In this document: in pieces, positions 1 through 5,276 of the stretch
Position numbering within the stretch: position 1 is the first letter of the stretch
Layout of the letters: each line of letters starts with the position of its first letter
Assembly (NCBI GenBank): GCA_046538735.1
Contig: JBKHII010000103.1
Coordinates: forward strand, 1 to 5,276
DNA from: SLST01 sp046538735
GTDB taxonomy: Bacteria; Spirochaetota; Spirochaetia; DSM-27196; SLST01
Direction of reading: 5' to 3'
Length of the DNA: 5,276 nucleotides
Made by a program: the position numbers and the translations under genes
The notes under the pieces: model-generated
What the model was told of the DNA's origin: nothing
The model's input: the letters and a program-made list of their open reading frames with translations, nothing else
Databases searched by the model: none

Positions 1-1779
1 TCACTTCTGTTCCGACTCCTGTCGTACCTGAAGCACCACCGCGGTCTGTTCCTGGTCGTCCTCGGGGTGTCCGTTCTCACCGCCGCACTGGATCTTCTTC
101 CACCGTGGGTTATCAGAGTCTCGGTCGATCGGGTGATCCTGGGTGACGACGGCCCTCGGCTCCTGTGGGTCGCAATCGCTCTCATGCTCCTCGCCATCGT
201 CCACGGTTCGTCGGACTTCCTGCGGCTCTATCTCACGGCGCAGCTGGGGCAACGCGCGGTGTTTCGCATCCGGACGGCGCTTTTTGCTCACCTGTCCCAG
301 CTCTCGTTCTCGTTCTACGACGCTGCTCGGACCGGAGATCTCGTCACGCGGACTACCGCGGATGTCGACACGCTGAGTCAGTTCTTCGGACGCTCGGCGA
401 CTGTCATCCTGACGAATATCCTGTTCCTCGTGGGTATCCTCGGAGTGTTGTTGTCGTGGAGCCGCCTCCTGGCCCTCGCCTACCTCGCAATGCTCCCGAT
501 CATCGCACTCGGCATGCTCGCCTACGCGCGGAGGGTTCGCCCGGCAATGGGGATGGTACGCCGGCAGCTTTCGGCGCTCACAAGTCGGCTCGAGACCACG
601 CTCTCGGGCATTCTCGCGGTCAAGGTGTTCGGGCGGGAGCCGCACGAGGCGAAGCGGTTCGAGCAGGCGAGCGCGGCGTATCGGCAGGCGAGCATCAGGG
701 CTATCAGAATCACCGCGCTCTGGATGCCAATCGCCGATGTGATCATGGGAGTCGGCACCGGGGTCGTCCTCCTGGCCGGAGGGTACGGCGTGATGCGCGG
801 CGGCGTATCGATCGGAACGTTGATCGCGTTCACCGTCTACATCGGGATGCTGCTGCGACCGATTCGCCAGACGGGCATGATGCTCAGCGTCACGATGCAG
901 GCGCTCGCCGCGGCCGAGCGCGTGTTCGAAGTGCTCGACACAACGCCGGCGGTGCGGGATCGGCCTCGCGCGCGTGAGCTCGTCGTGCACGACGGGCGGA
1001 TCGAGTTCCGCAGCGTCGGATTCTCATACGACGGCGGCAACCGCGCGTTGGACGACGTGAGTTTCCACATCGAGCCCGGAGAACTCACCGCGCTCGTCGG
1101 TCCTTCGGGAGCCGGCAAGTCGACTCTTGTGCATCTTCTCCTTCGCTTCTACGAACAGCAGGAAGGCTCGATCTTCATCGACGGGACTGACATTCGAGAC
1201 GTGAAACTCGAGAGCCTGCGGAACAACCTCGGGATCGCGATGCAGAACGTCTTCGTTTTTGACTCGTCCATCGGTGACAATATTCGCTACGGTGATCCCG
1301 AGGCGTCTCAGGCGGACGTAGAGCGGGCGGCCCGGACGGCGCATCTTCACGACTTCATCGTATCCCTGCCCGCCGGGTATGAAACGCCGGTGGGCGAGCG
1401 CGGAGTCGAGCTCTCGGGAGGGCAGCAGCAACGACTGGCGCTCGCGCGGGTCCTGCTCCGCGATCCGACGATCCTCCTCCTCGACGAGCCGACATCCAGT
1501 CTCGATTCGGCTACTGAGCGCGCGATGAGCGCGGCGCTCGACGCTGCTCGCGCGGGTCGGACCACGATCGTCATCGCGCATCGGCTGTGGACCGTCCACC
1601 ACGCAGACCGGATCCTCGTACTCGACGGCGGGCGGCTCGTGGAGACGGGCGTATCCGGGTCCGGGACGACGGCGCACGAACAGCTCATGGCGCGCGGCGG
1701 CCTCTACCGTACGCTTTACGAGCTGCAGTTCGTCGGGGAGACTGTCTCGAGCGAGGCTGAGCAGGGGAGAAAGCTATGA
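1..1779 (+). CDS. ABC exporter half-transporter (fused membrane and ATPase domains), 5'-partial
   Basis: Inner-membrane exporter subunit that uses ATP to move a substrate, probably a drug, lipid or other amphiphile, out of the cytoplasm. Frame 1 is open from base 1, and the first 22 codons already read as the start of an exporter membrane domain (SLLFRLLSYLKHH). The true start is therefore upstream, and the GTG at 67 is internal. Numbering from base 1 (592 residues seen), likely membrane helices lie near 16-38, 51-69, 134-151, 156-175, 239-262 and 270-288. The ATPase domain follows: A-loop Y343, Walker A GPSGAGKST 367-375 (K373), Q-loop Q415, signature LSGGQ 471-475, Walker B ILLLDE 491-496 with catalytic E496, D-loop SLD 500-502, H-loop H527. 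All motifs are canonical. Family members usually have about 575-620 aa, so only a few residues are missing. The gene overlaps the next by 4 bases, which points to a heterodimer with it. A seven-residue insertion (551-557) precedes the conserved AHE motif. Family is certain; substrate unknown. Confidence 0.96.
   Translation, partial: SLLFRLLSYLKHHRGLFLVVLGVSVLTAALDLLPPWVIRVSVDRVILGDDGPRLLWVAIALMLLAIVHGSSDFLRLYLTAQLGQRAVFRIRTALFAHLSQLSFSFYDAARTGDLVTRTTADVDTLSQFFGRSATVILTNILFLVGILGVLLSWSRLLALAYLAMLPIIALGMLAYARRVRPAMGMVRRQLSALTSRLETTLSGILAVKVFGREPHEAKRFEQASAAYRQASIRAIRITALWMPIADVIMGVGTGVVLLAGGYGVMRGGVSIGTLIAFTVYIGMLLRPIRQTGMMLSVTMQALAAAERVFEVLDTTPAVRDRPRARELVVHDGRIEFRSVGFSYDGGNRALDDVSFHIEPGELTALVGPSGAGKSTLVHLLLRFYEQQEGSIFIDGTDIRDVKLESLRNNLGIAMQNVFVFDSSIGDNIRYGDPEASQADVERAARTAHLHDFIVSLPAGYETPVGERGVELSGGQQQRLALARVLLRDPTILLLDEPTSSLDSATERAMSAALDAARAGRTTIVIAHRLWTVHHADRILVLDGGRLVETGVSGSGTTAHEQLMARGGLYRTLYELQFVGETVSSEAEQGRKL
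1654..1665 (+). repeat. Tandem hexamer (TCCGGG x2) within the exporter gene
   Basis: TCCGGG occurs twice in direct succession and is followed immediately by ACGACG, another perfect two-copy repeat (1666-1671). Together with the preceding GTA codon they encode VSGSGTT, residues 551-557 of the first exporter. The second exporter of this operon has no residues between the matching Gly and the AHE motif. The repeats are seen directly; that they arose by replication slippage and created a loop insertion is inference. Confidence 0.5.
1763..1770 (+). promoter_or_regulatory. Ribosome binding site for the second exporter gene
   Basis: AGGGGAGA lies 5 bases before the ATG at 1776, inside the last codons of the upstream gene. 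It supports ATG 1776 over the in-frame ATGs at 1791 and 1794, which have only a weak AGGA too close upstream (3 bases before 1791). The start codon forms an ATGA overlap with the upstream stop, a common arrangement for translational coupling. Confidence 0.8.
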
Positions 1780-3650
1780 GAGCAGGATTCATGATGCGGC
1801 TTCAGGGCGAGGAGGAGGAACAGGTTCGCCTCTCGTCGCTCGACAGACGGCACCTGCGCCTGTTGGGCGTCTATCTTCGTCCCCACCTCGGGACCATCGT
1901 CGGTGCCCTCGCCGCGATGGTAACGACGTCGGCCATTGTCCTCGCGTTGCCGCTTCTTCTGAAGACAGCCGTCGACCGGCACATCGCCTCCGGTGACCTG
2001 GCCGGACTCGTAGGCGTGGTCGCCGTCTACATAGGTCTCGCGCTCGTTCAGTGGCTCACATCGTTCCTCCAGAGTCTGTTGAGCGGCGTGACCGGCCAGA
2101 ATGTGGTCCACGCGTTGCGGCGTGATCTGCATGAGAAGGTACTGCGGCACTCGCTATCGTTCTTCCACCGGGAACGGGTGGGTGAGGTGATGTCCAGGAT
2201 CACCAACGACATCACCTCGCTCTCCGAGTTCGTCTCCACCGGCATCGTCCACGTGCTCAACGATGTCCTTACCCTGACCGGCGTACTCGTCATGATGTTT
2301 GTCCTCGACGCGAGGCTCGCGGCGGTCACCTGCGTGTCCATACCGGTGATCGGCTTCGGGATCAGGTACCTCGGAACGAAGATGCGCGAGTCGTACGCGA
2401 CGCTGCGACGCGAGGTCGCCGCCGTAAACGTTGGCGTGCAGCAGGGGGTGTCGGGCATGCGCGTCACGCAGTCGATGGCGAGGGAGCAGTCGGGAATCGA
2501 TCAGTTCGAGGGGTTGAGCCTCCGGAACATGAAGGCGAACATCAGGACTTCGCTGTACTTCGCGCTTCTGTTCCCACTCATGTCGGTCTCCAACATGCTG
2601 AGCACGGTGCTCGTGCTCGCCTACGGCGGATCGCTCGTCGGCGCCGGCGCGATTACCGTGGGAACACTCTTCGCCTTCTTCGGCTACATCAACCGATTCT
2701 TCGGCCCGGTCCGCGAGATGTCGCTGGTGTACAACTCCTTTCAGGGTGCCGCCGCGTCACTCCAGCGAGTGGCCGAGTACCTCGAGATGGAGCCGGATCT
2801 CGCCCCCGCCGCGTCGCCGGTCCGAGTCGATCGGAGCACGCCCGGACGGATCGTCTTCGAGAACGTGGCATTCGTCTATCCAAACGGCGTCCACGCCGCC
2901 GGCGCCCTCCCAGCCGATCCGAACGGCGCCGGAGCGGACCGGGAGGCTGCGCTGCGGGGCGTCGACCTCCGCGTCGAGTCCGGAGAGACGATCGCGATCG
3001 TGGGCCCGACTGGCGCCGGCAAGACGACCCTCGCGATGCTTCTGGCGCGGATGTACGATCCCACCGAGGGGCGGATTCTGATCGACGACGTCGATCTCCG
3101 TCAGATCGACCCGCACGACCTGCGCCGGATCGTCTCGCTCGTCACACAGGAGGTCTACCTCTTCCCGGGTACGATCGAGCAGAACATCCGCTACGGCCGT
3201 CTCGACGCGACCGACGAGGAAATCCTGGAGGCCGCACGCCTCGCGCAGGCGAGCGCCTTCATCGAGGCGCTTTCCGCGGGATACGAGACAGCGATCGGCG
3301 AGAGCGGCACACGGCTCTCCGGCGGACAGAAACAGCTTCTTTCGCTCGCGCGCACCATCCTTGCCGACCCGCGGATCCTTATCCTCGACGAACCGACCGC
3401 TAGTGTGGACGTGATCACCGAGTCGCTCATTCAGCAGGGACTCGCTCGGCTCACCACCGGACGGACGACCCTGATCATCGCGCACCGGTTCTCTACGGTG
3501 AAGGAAGCCGACCGGATCGTACTGGTCGAGCGTGGGCGGGTCTCCGGAGTGGGCGCGCACGAGGAGCTGATCGCGCACAACTGCGGCTACCGTGAGCTGT
3601 ACGAGAAGCAATGGGCGATCACCGAACAGAGTGAGAGGAGCAGTACGTGA
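1776..3650 (+). CDS. ABC exporter half-transporter, second subunit
   Basis: Complete 624-residue inner-membrane exporter subunit and likely heterodimer partner of the preceding gene. A short acidic N-terminus (GEEEEQ, 11-16) precedes likely membrane helices near 40-63, 76-98, 155-177, 180-198, 260-284 and 292-306. The cytoplasmic loop after helix 2 has the family pattern GEVMSRITNDI (136-146). ATPase domain: A-loop Y368, Walker A GPTGAGKTT 410-418 (K416), Q-loop Q458, signature LSGGQ 514-518, Walker B ILILDE 534-539 with catalytic E539, D-loop SVD 543-545, H-loop H570. Every catalytic residue is present, so this is not a degenerate half. Odd feature: 42 residues separate the A-loop Tyr from Walker A, against 24 in the neighbouring exporter, because of an Ala/Gly/Pro-rich insertion at roughly 372-390. 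ATG 1776 is chosen for its strong Shine-Dalgarno and 4-base overlap with the gene before. The stop overlaps the start of the next gene. A homodimer is possible; substrate unknown. Confidence 0.97.
   Translation: MRAGFMMRLQGEEEEQVRLSSLDRRHLRLLGVYLRPHLGTIVGALAAMVTTSAIVLALPLLLKTAVDRHIASGDLAGLVGVVAVYIGLALVQWLTSFLQSLLSGVTGQNVVHALRRDLHEKVLRHSLSFFHRERVGEVMSRITNDITSLSEFVSTGIVHVLNDVLTLTGVLVMMFVLDARLAAVTCVSIPVIGFGIRYLGTKMRESYATLRREVAAVNVGVQQGVSGMRVTQSMAREQSGIDQFEGLSLRNMKANIRTSLYFALLFPLMSVSNMLSTVLVLAYGGSLVGAGAITVGTLFAFFGYINRFFGPVREMSLVYNSFQGAAASLQRVAEYLEMEPDLAPAASPVRVDRSTPGRIVFENVAFVYPNGVHAAGALPADPNGAGADREAALRGVDLRVESGETIAIVGPTGAGKTTLAMLLARMYDPTEGRILIDDVDLRQIDPHDLRRIVSLVTQEVYLFPGTIEQNIRYGRLDATDEEILEAARLAQASAFIEALSAGYETAIGESGTRLSGGQKQLLSLARTILADPRILILDEPTASVDVITESLIQQGLARLTTGRTTLIIAHRFSTVKEADRIVLVERGRVSGVGAHEELIAHNCGYRELYEKQWAITEQSERSST
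2878..2928 (+). repeat. Imperfect direct repeat, 39-base spacing, in the ATPase insertion
   Basis: ATCCAAACGGCG at 2878-2889 recurs as ATCCGAACGGCG at 2917-2928, 11 of 12 bases identical and offset by 39 bases (13 codons), so it keeps frame and encodes PNG both times (residues 369-371 and 382-384). The copies sit at the left edge and in the middle of the residue 372-390 insertion. Similarity fades beyond the 12 bases. An old in-frame duplication is one reading; chance in GC-rich coding DNA is another. Confidence 0.35.
2899..2932 (+). repeat. 8-bp perfect inverted repeat with 18-base loop, within coding sequence
   Basis: CCGGCGCC at 2899-2906 is the exact reverse complement of GGCGCCGG at 2925-2932. 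The two could pair as a GC-only stem with an 18-base loop in the mRNA of the second exporter. No T-run follows and it lies deep inside the gene, so it is not a terminator. GGCGCCGG also occurs at Gly-Ala-Gly codons elsewhere in this gene (around 2640 and 3012), so codon choice alone may explain it. Confidence 0.4.
3633..3640 (+). promoter_or_regulatory. Ribosome binding site for the ABC-2 ATPase gene
   Basis: GAGAGGAG lies 6 bases before the GTG at 3647. It decides a non-ATG start: the GTG shares bases with the upstream TGA stop (GTGA), and the protein from here begins directly at the conserved N-terminus of the ATPase family (IEVRGLCKSYG). There is no nearby in-frame ATG with comparable support. 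Confidence 0.8.
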
Positions 3651-4636
3651 CGAAGGACAACCAACTGATTGAAGTGCGGGGACTCTGCAAAAGTTACGGC
3701 GAGGTCCGCGCGGTCGACGGGATCGACTTCGCGGTCGCCGAAGGCGAACTCTTCGGCTTCCTCGGTCCGAACGGCGCGGGAAAGACGACCACGATCGAGG
3801 TCCTCACCGGTCTCGGCCGATCGGATTCGGGGACGGTTCGCATCGGCGGGATCGACTGTTCCCGGAATCCGAAGGCGGCCCAGCATCTCATGGGAATCGT
3901 TCCCGACGAGAGCAACCTCTACCCTGAGCTCTCCGGCCGGGACAATCTCGAGTTCTGCGGCTCGCTCTACGGGATGCCCGCGAAGGAGCGCGAGGCACGG
4001 GCCGGCGAACTCCTCGACCGGTTCGGCCTGGAGTACGCCGCCGGGCGCAGGTTCGGTGGGTACTCGAAGGGCATGAAGCGGAAGCTCACGATCGCCGCAG
4101 GCATCGTGCACTCGCCGCCCTTGCTCTTCCTCGACGAGCCGACGACTGGAATCGACGTAGCGAGCGCAAGGGATATCCGGCGGCTGCTCGCCGAGCTGAA
4201 CGGAGCCGGCACGACGGTCTTCCTTACCACCCACTACATCGAGGAGGCCGAGCGGCTCTGCGACAGGATCGCGTTCATCGTCGGGGGGCGCATCGTGCGC
4301 ACGGACACGGTTGACGTCCTCATTGAGGACGCGCGACACCTGCACGTCGTACACATCACTGTCGATGCGCGCGCCGACGAGCTTGCGTCTACGATCTCCT
4401 CACGATTCGGCGGCGTGGCCTGCGTGCCCGAATCCGAACGCGAGATACGCATCGAGTCGTCGGCTCCGGTCAGCGTGGGCCCGATCATCCGGATGATCGA
4501 GGAGCACGGCGTAGAGGTCTACGAGGCGCGCCGTCTCCGTCCCTCGCTCGAGGAAGTCTTCGTCCGGATCACGGGGATCGAGTCCAAGATGATGAACCAA
4601 GAAAAGGAGCGGCAGCAACCAGGGGGTGGAGCATGA
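3647..4636 (+). CDS. ABC-2 type exporter ATP-binding protein
   Basis: Stand-alone cytoplasmic ATPase of 329 residues, expected to dimerise and power the permease encoded next. Domain order: A-loop Y17, Walker A GPNGAGKTT 40-48 (K46), Q-loop region IVPDESN 84-90, signature YSKGM 139-143, Walker B LLFLDE 159-164 with catalytic E164, D-loop GID 168-170, H-loop H196. A C-terminal extension of about 100 residues ends in the pattern PSLEEVFVRITG (299-310), typical of DrrA/CcmA-like drug-exporter ATPases (the DUF4162-type tail). Two deviations: the usual Q-loop Gln is Asp (D87), and the signature is YSKGM rather than LSGGQ. The latter is ordinary in this family. From memory, acidic residues at the Q position also occur in related ABC-2 ATPases, so loss of activity is not implied. 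The start is a GTG overlapping the previous stop, and the stop overlaps the next start. The last codons (PGGGA) double as the Shine-Dalgarno of the permease. Cargo unknown. Confidence 0.95.
   Translation: MTKDNQLIEVRGLCKSYGEVRAVDGIDFAVAEGELFGFLGPNGAGKTTTIEVLTGLGRSDSGTVRIGGIDCSRNPKAAQHLMGIVPDESNLYPELSGRDNLEFCGSLYGMPAKEREARAGELLDRFGLEYAAGRRFGGYSKGMKRKLTIAAGIVHSPPLLFLDEPTTGIDVASARDIRRLLAELNGAGTTVFLTTHYIEEAERLCDRIAFIVGGRIVRTDTVDVLIEDARHLHVVHITVDARADELASTISSRFGGVACVPESEREIRIESSAPVSVGPIIRMIEEHGVEVYEARRLRPSLEEVFVRITGIESKMMNQEKERQQPGGGA
4621..4631 (+). promoter_or_regulatory. Ribosome binding site for the ABC-2 permease gene
   Basis: AGGGGG (4621-4626) lies 6 bases before the ATG at 4633, with a second purine core GGAG at 4628-4631. 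The ATG overlaps the upstream TGA as ATGA. The run of G also encodes the glycines at the C-terminus of the ATPase, so the two functions share the same bases. Confidence 0.75.
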
Positions 4637-5276
4637 AGAGCTGGATCGCATTCTGGAGCATCCTCGTCAAGGACATGAAGACCTACTACCTCAAGCCGCC
4701 GAACGTGAGCTGGGGGCTGATCTTTCCGCTCGCGTGGGCGGGGATGCTCTTCATCCGCTCGGGGCTGGAGATGGAAGACATCCGATCGCTGGTCCCCGGG
4801 GTGATGGCGGTCTCCGTGCTCTTCGGCACCACGAGCATGCTCGCGGTCACCGTCACCTTCGAGAAGCGGGGGCGATCCTTTGACCGTCTGCTCCTCGCGC
4901 CAATCCCGCTCGTCCTCCTCATGACTGCGAAGATTGCGGGCGCGATCGCCTTCGGCTCGGTGAACGCCTTCGTCCCGCTCGCGATCGCCGCCTTCCTGAC
5001 CGATCTCTCCGGCGTGAACTGGGGCGTGCTCGTGCCCGCGGTGCTTCTCATCTCGGTGAGTTCGACGCTGTTGGGACTTCTGATTGCCGTATCTGTGAGC
5101 GAGGTCTTCGAGGCCCAAACTTTCTCGAACTTCTTCCGCTTCCCCATGCTCTTCCTCTGCGGCGTGTTCGTGCCGGTGGCTGCGCTGCCGGTCTGGCTCC
5201 GCCCGCTCTCGTACCTCCTGCCGTTGACCTACGGGGCAGATGCGCTGCACGGATCGATCGTCGACATCTGGACGCT
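4633..5276 (+). CDS. ABC-2 type exporter permease, 3'-partial
   Basis: Integral membrane subunit that would form the channel driven by the preceding ATPase. The frame is open from ATG 4633 to the right edge with no stop: 214 complete codons plus 2 bases. The N-terminus (MKSWIAFWSILVKDMKTYY) is the amphipathic lead-in expected of ABC-2 permeases. Likely membrane segments are near 25-42, 55-77, 95-122, 128-155 and 168-187. Family marks are the charged motif FEKRGRSFDRLLLAP (76-90) between the second and third segments, and the ABC-2 signature FLCGVFVP (174-181) followed by LPVWLRPLSYLLPLTYGADA (185-204). Such permeases usually have about 240-260 residues and six helices, so the last helix and roughly 30-45 residues are missing, cut by the window rather than by mutation. 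The 4-base overlap with the ATPase gene and the shared family support a two-gene exporter. Substrate unknown; permeases of this family serve drugs, polysaccharides or lipids. Confidence 0.93.
   Translation, partial: MKSWIAFWSILVKDMKTYYLKPPNVSWGLIFPLAWAGMLFIRSGLEMEDIRSLVPGVMAVSVLFGTTSMLAVTVTFEKRGRSFDRLLLAPIPLVLLMTAKIAGAIAFGSVNAFVPLAIAAFLTDLSGVNWGVLVPAVLLISVSSTLLGLLIAVSVSEVFEAQTFSNFFRFPMLFLCGVFVPVAALPVWLRPLSYLLPLTYGADALHGSIVDIWT

Noticed and set aside
67..69. GTG at 67 as the start of the first exporter.
   Set aside because: The 22 codons before it are open and read as the expected membrane-domain N-terminus (RLLSYLKHH). Starting at 67 would remove much of the first helix, and no Shine-Dalgarno stands before it.
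165..977. Open frame of 270 codons on the + strand in a shifted frame inside the first exporter.
   Set aside because: The product is Arg/His/Pro/Ala-rich without recognisable motifs, and it overlaps the membrane domain of a clear exporter.
1..990. Long open frame on the minus strand (329 codons) opposite the first exporter.
   Set aside because: Its product is a low-complexity string rich in Arg, Glu, Asp and His, as expected of the antisense of GC-rich coding DNA. The + strand frame has a full exporter domain.
2899..2932. The GC-rich inverted repeat as a transcription terminator or attenuator.
   Set aside because: It lies mid-gene, no T-run follows, and the downstream genes are tightly coupled, so termination here is unlikely.
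2757..3611. Minus-strand open frame of 284 codons opposite the ATPase domain of the second exporter.
   Set aside because: Its charged, motif-free product mirrors the codon pattern of the sense gene, and no ribosome binding site or neighbour supports it.
3587..4354. Minus-strand open frame of 255 codons opposite the ABC-2 ATPase.
   Set aside because: Antisense shadow of a gene with all ABC motifs; the product matches no family I recognise.
4626..4883. Short + strand open frame of 85 codons at the start of the permease region.
   Set aside because: It is out of frame with the permease and lacks its hydrophobic pattern. The real gene starts at 4633.
4519..5250. Minus-strand open frame of 243 codons opposite the permease.
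   Set aside because: Very Arg/Glu/His-rich product typical of the antisense of hydrophobic GC-rich coding sequence. The + strand frame encodes a clear ABC-2 permease that runs off the window.

Overview
The window is a fully coding piece of a bacterial transporter operon, read entirely on the + strand. By eye the DNA is GC-rich (about 60-65%), with C/G-ending codons dominating (CTC, GTC, GAG, CGG, ATC). It suggests a high-GC bacterium, but nothing here fixes the phylum. There is no rRNA, tRNA, CRISPR array, insertion sequence, promoter or terminator that I can support. There is also no non-coding gap of any length, because each gene overlaps the next by 4 bases.

Layout: (1) 1-1779, an ABC exporter half-transporter (membrane domain plus ATPase domain in one chain) whose start codon lies just upstream of the window. 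(2) 1776-3650, a second complete exporter half-transporter, 624 aa. (3) 3647-4636, a stand-alone ABC ATPase of the ABC-2 drug/polymer exporter type, 329 aa. (4) 4633 to the right edge, the matching ABC-2 type permease, cut off by the window end after 214 residues. The junctions are ATGA, GTGA and ATGA, each with a purine-rich Shine-Dalgarno sequence inside the end of the preceding gene. The four genes are therefore almost certainly one transcript with coupled translation.

Genes 1 and 2 most likely form a heterodimeric exporter of the MsbA/MdlAB-like multidrug/lipid class. Both ATPase domains keep every canonical catalytic motif, so this pair lacks the degenerate site seen in many heterodimeric exporters. 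Genes 3 and 4 most likely form a second, structurally unrelated exporter. One operon thus carries two different export machines; the substrate cannot be read from the sequence.

The oddities are small: an Ala/Gly/Pro-rich insertion of about 18 residues between the A-loop and Walker A of gene 2, a short insertion with tandem hexamers near the C-terminus of gene 1, and an Asp in place of the usual Q-loop Gln in gene 3. I found no convincing evidence of a wholly new kind of system.
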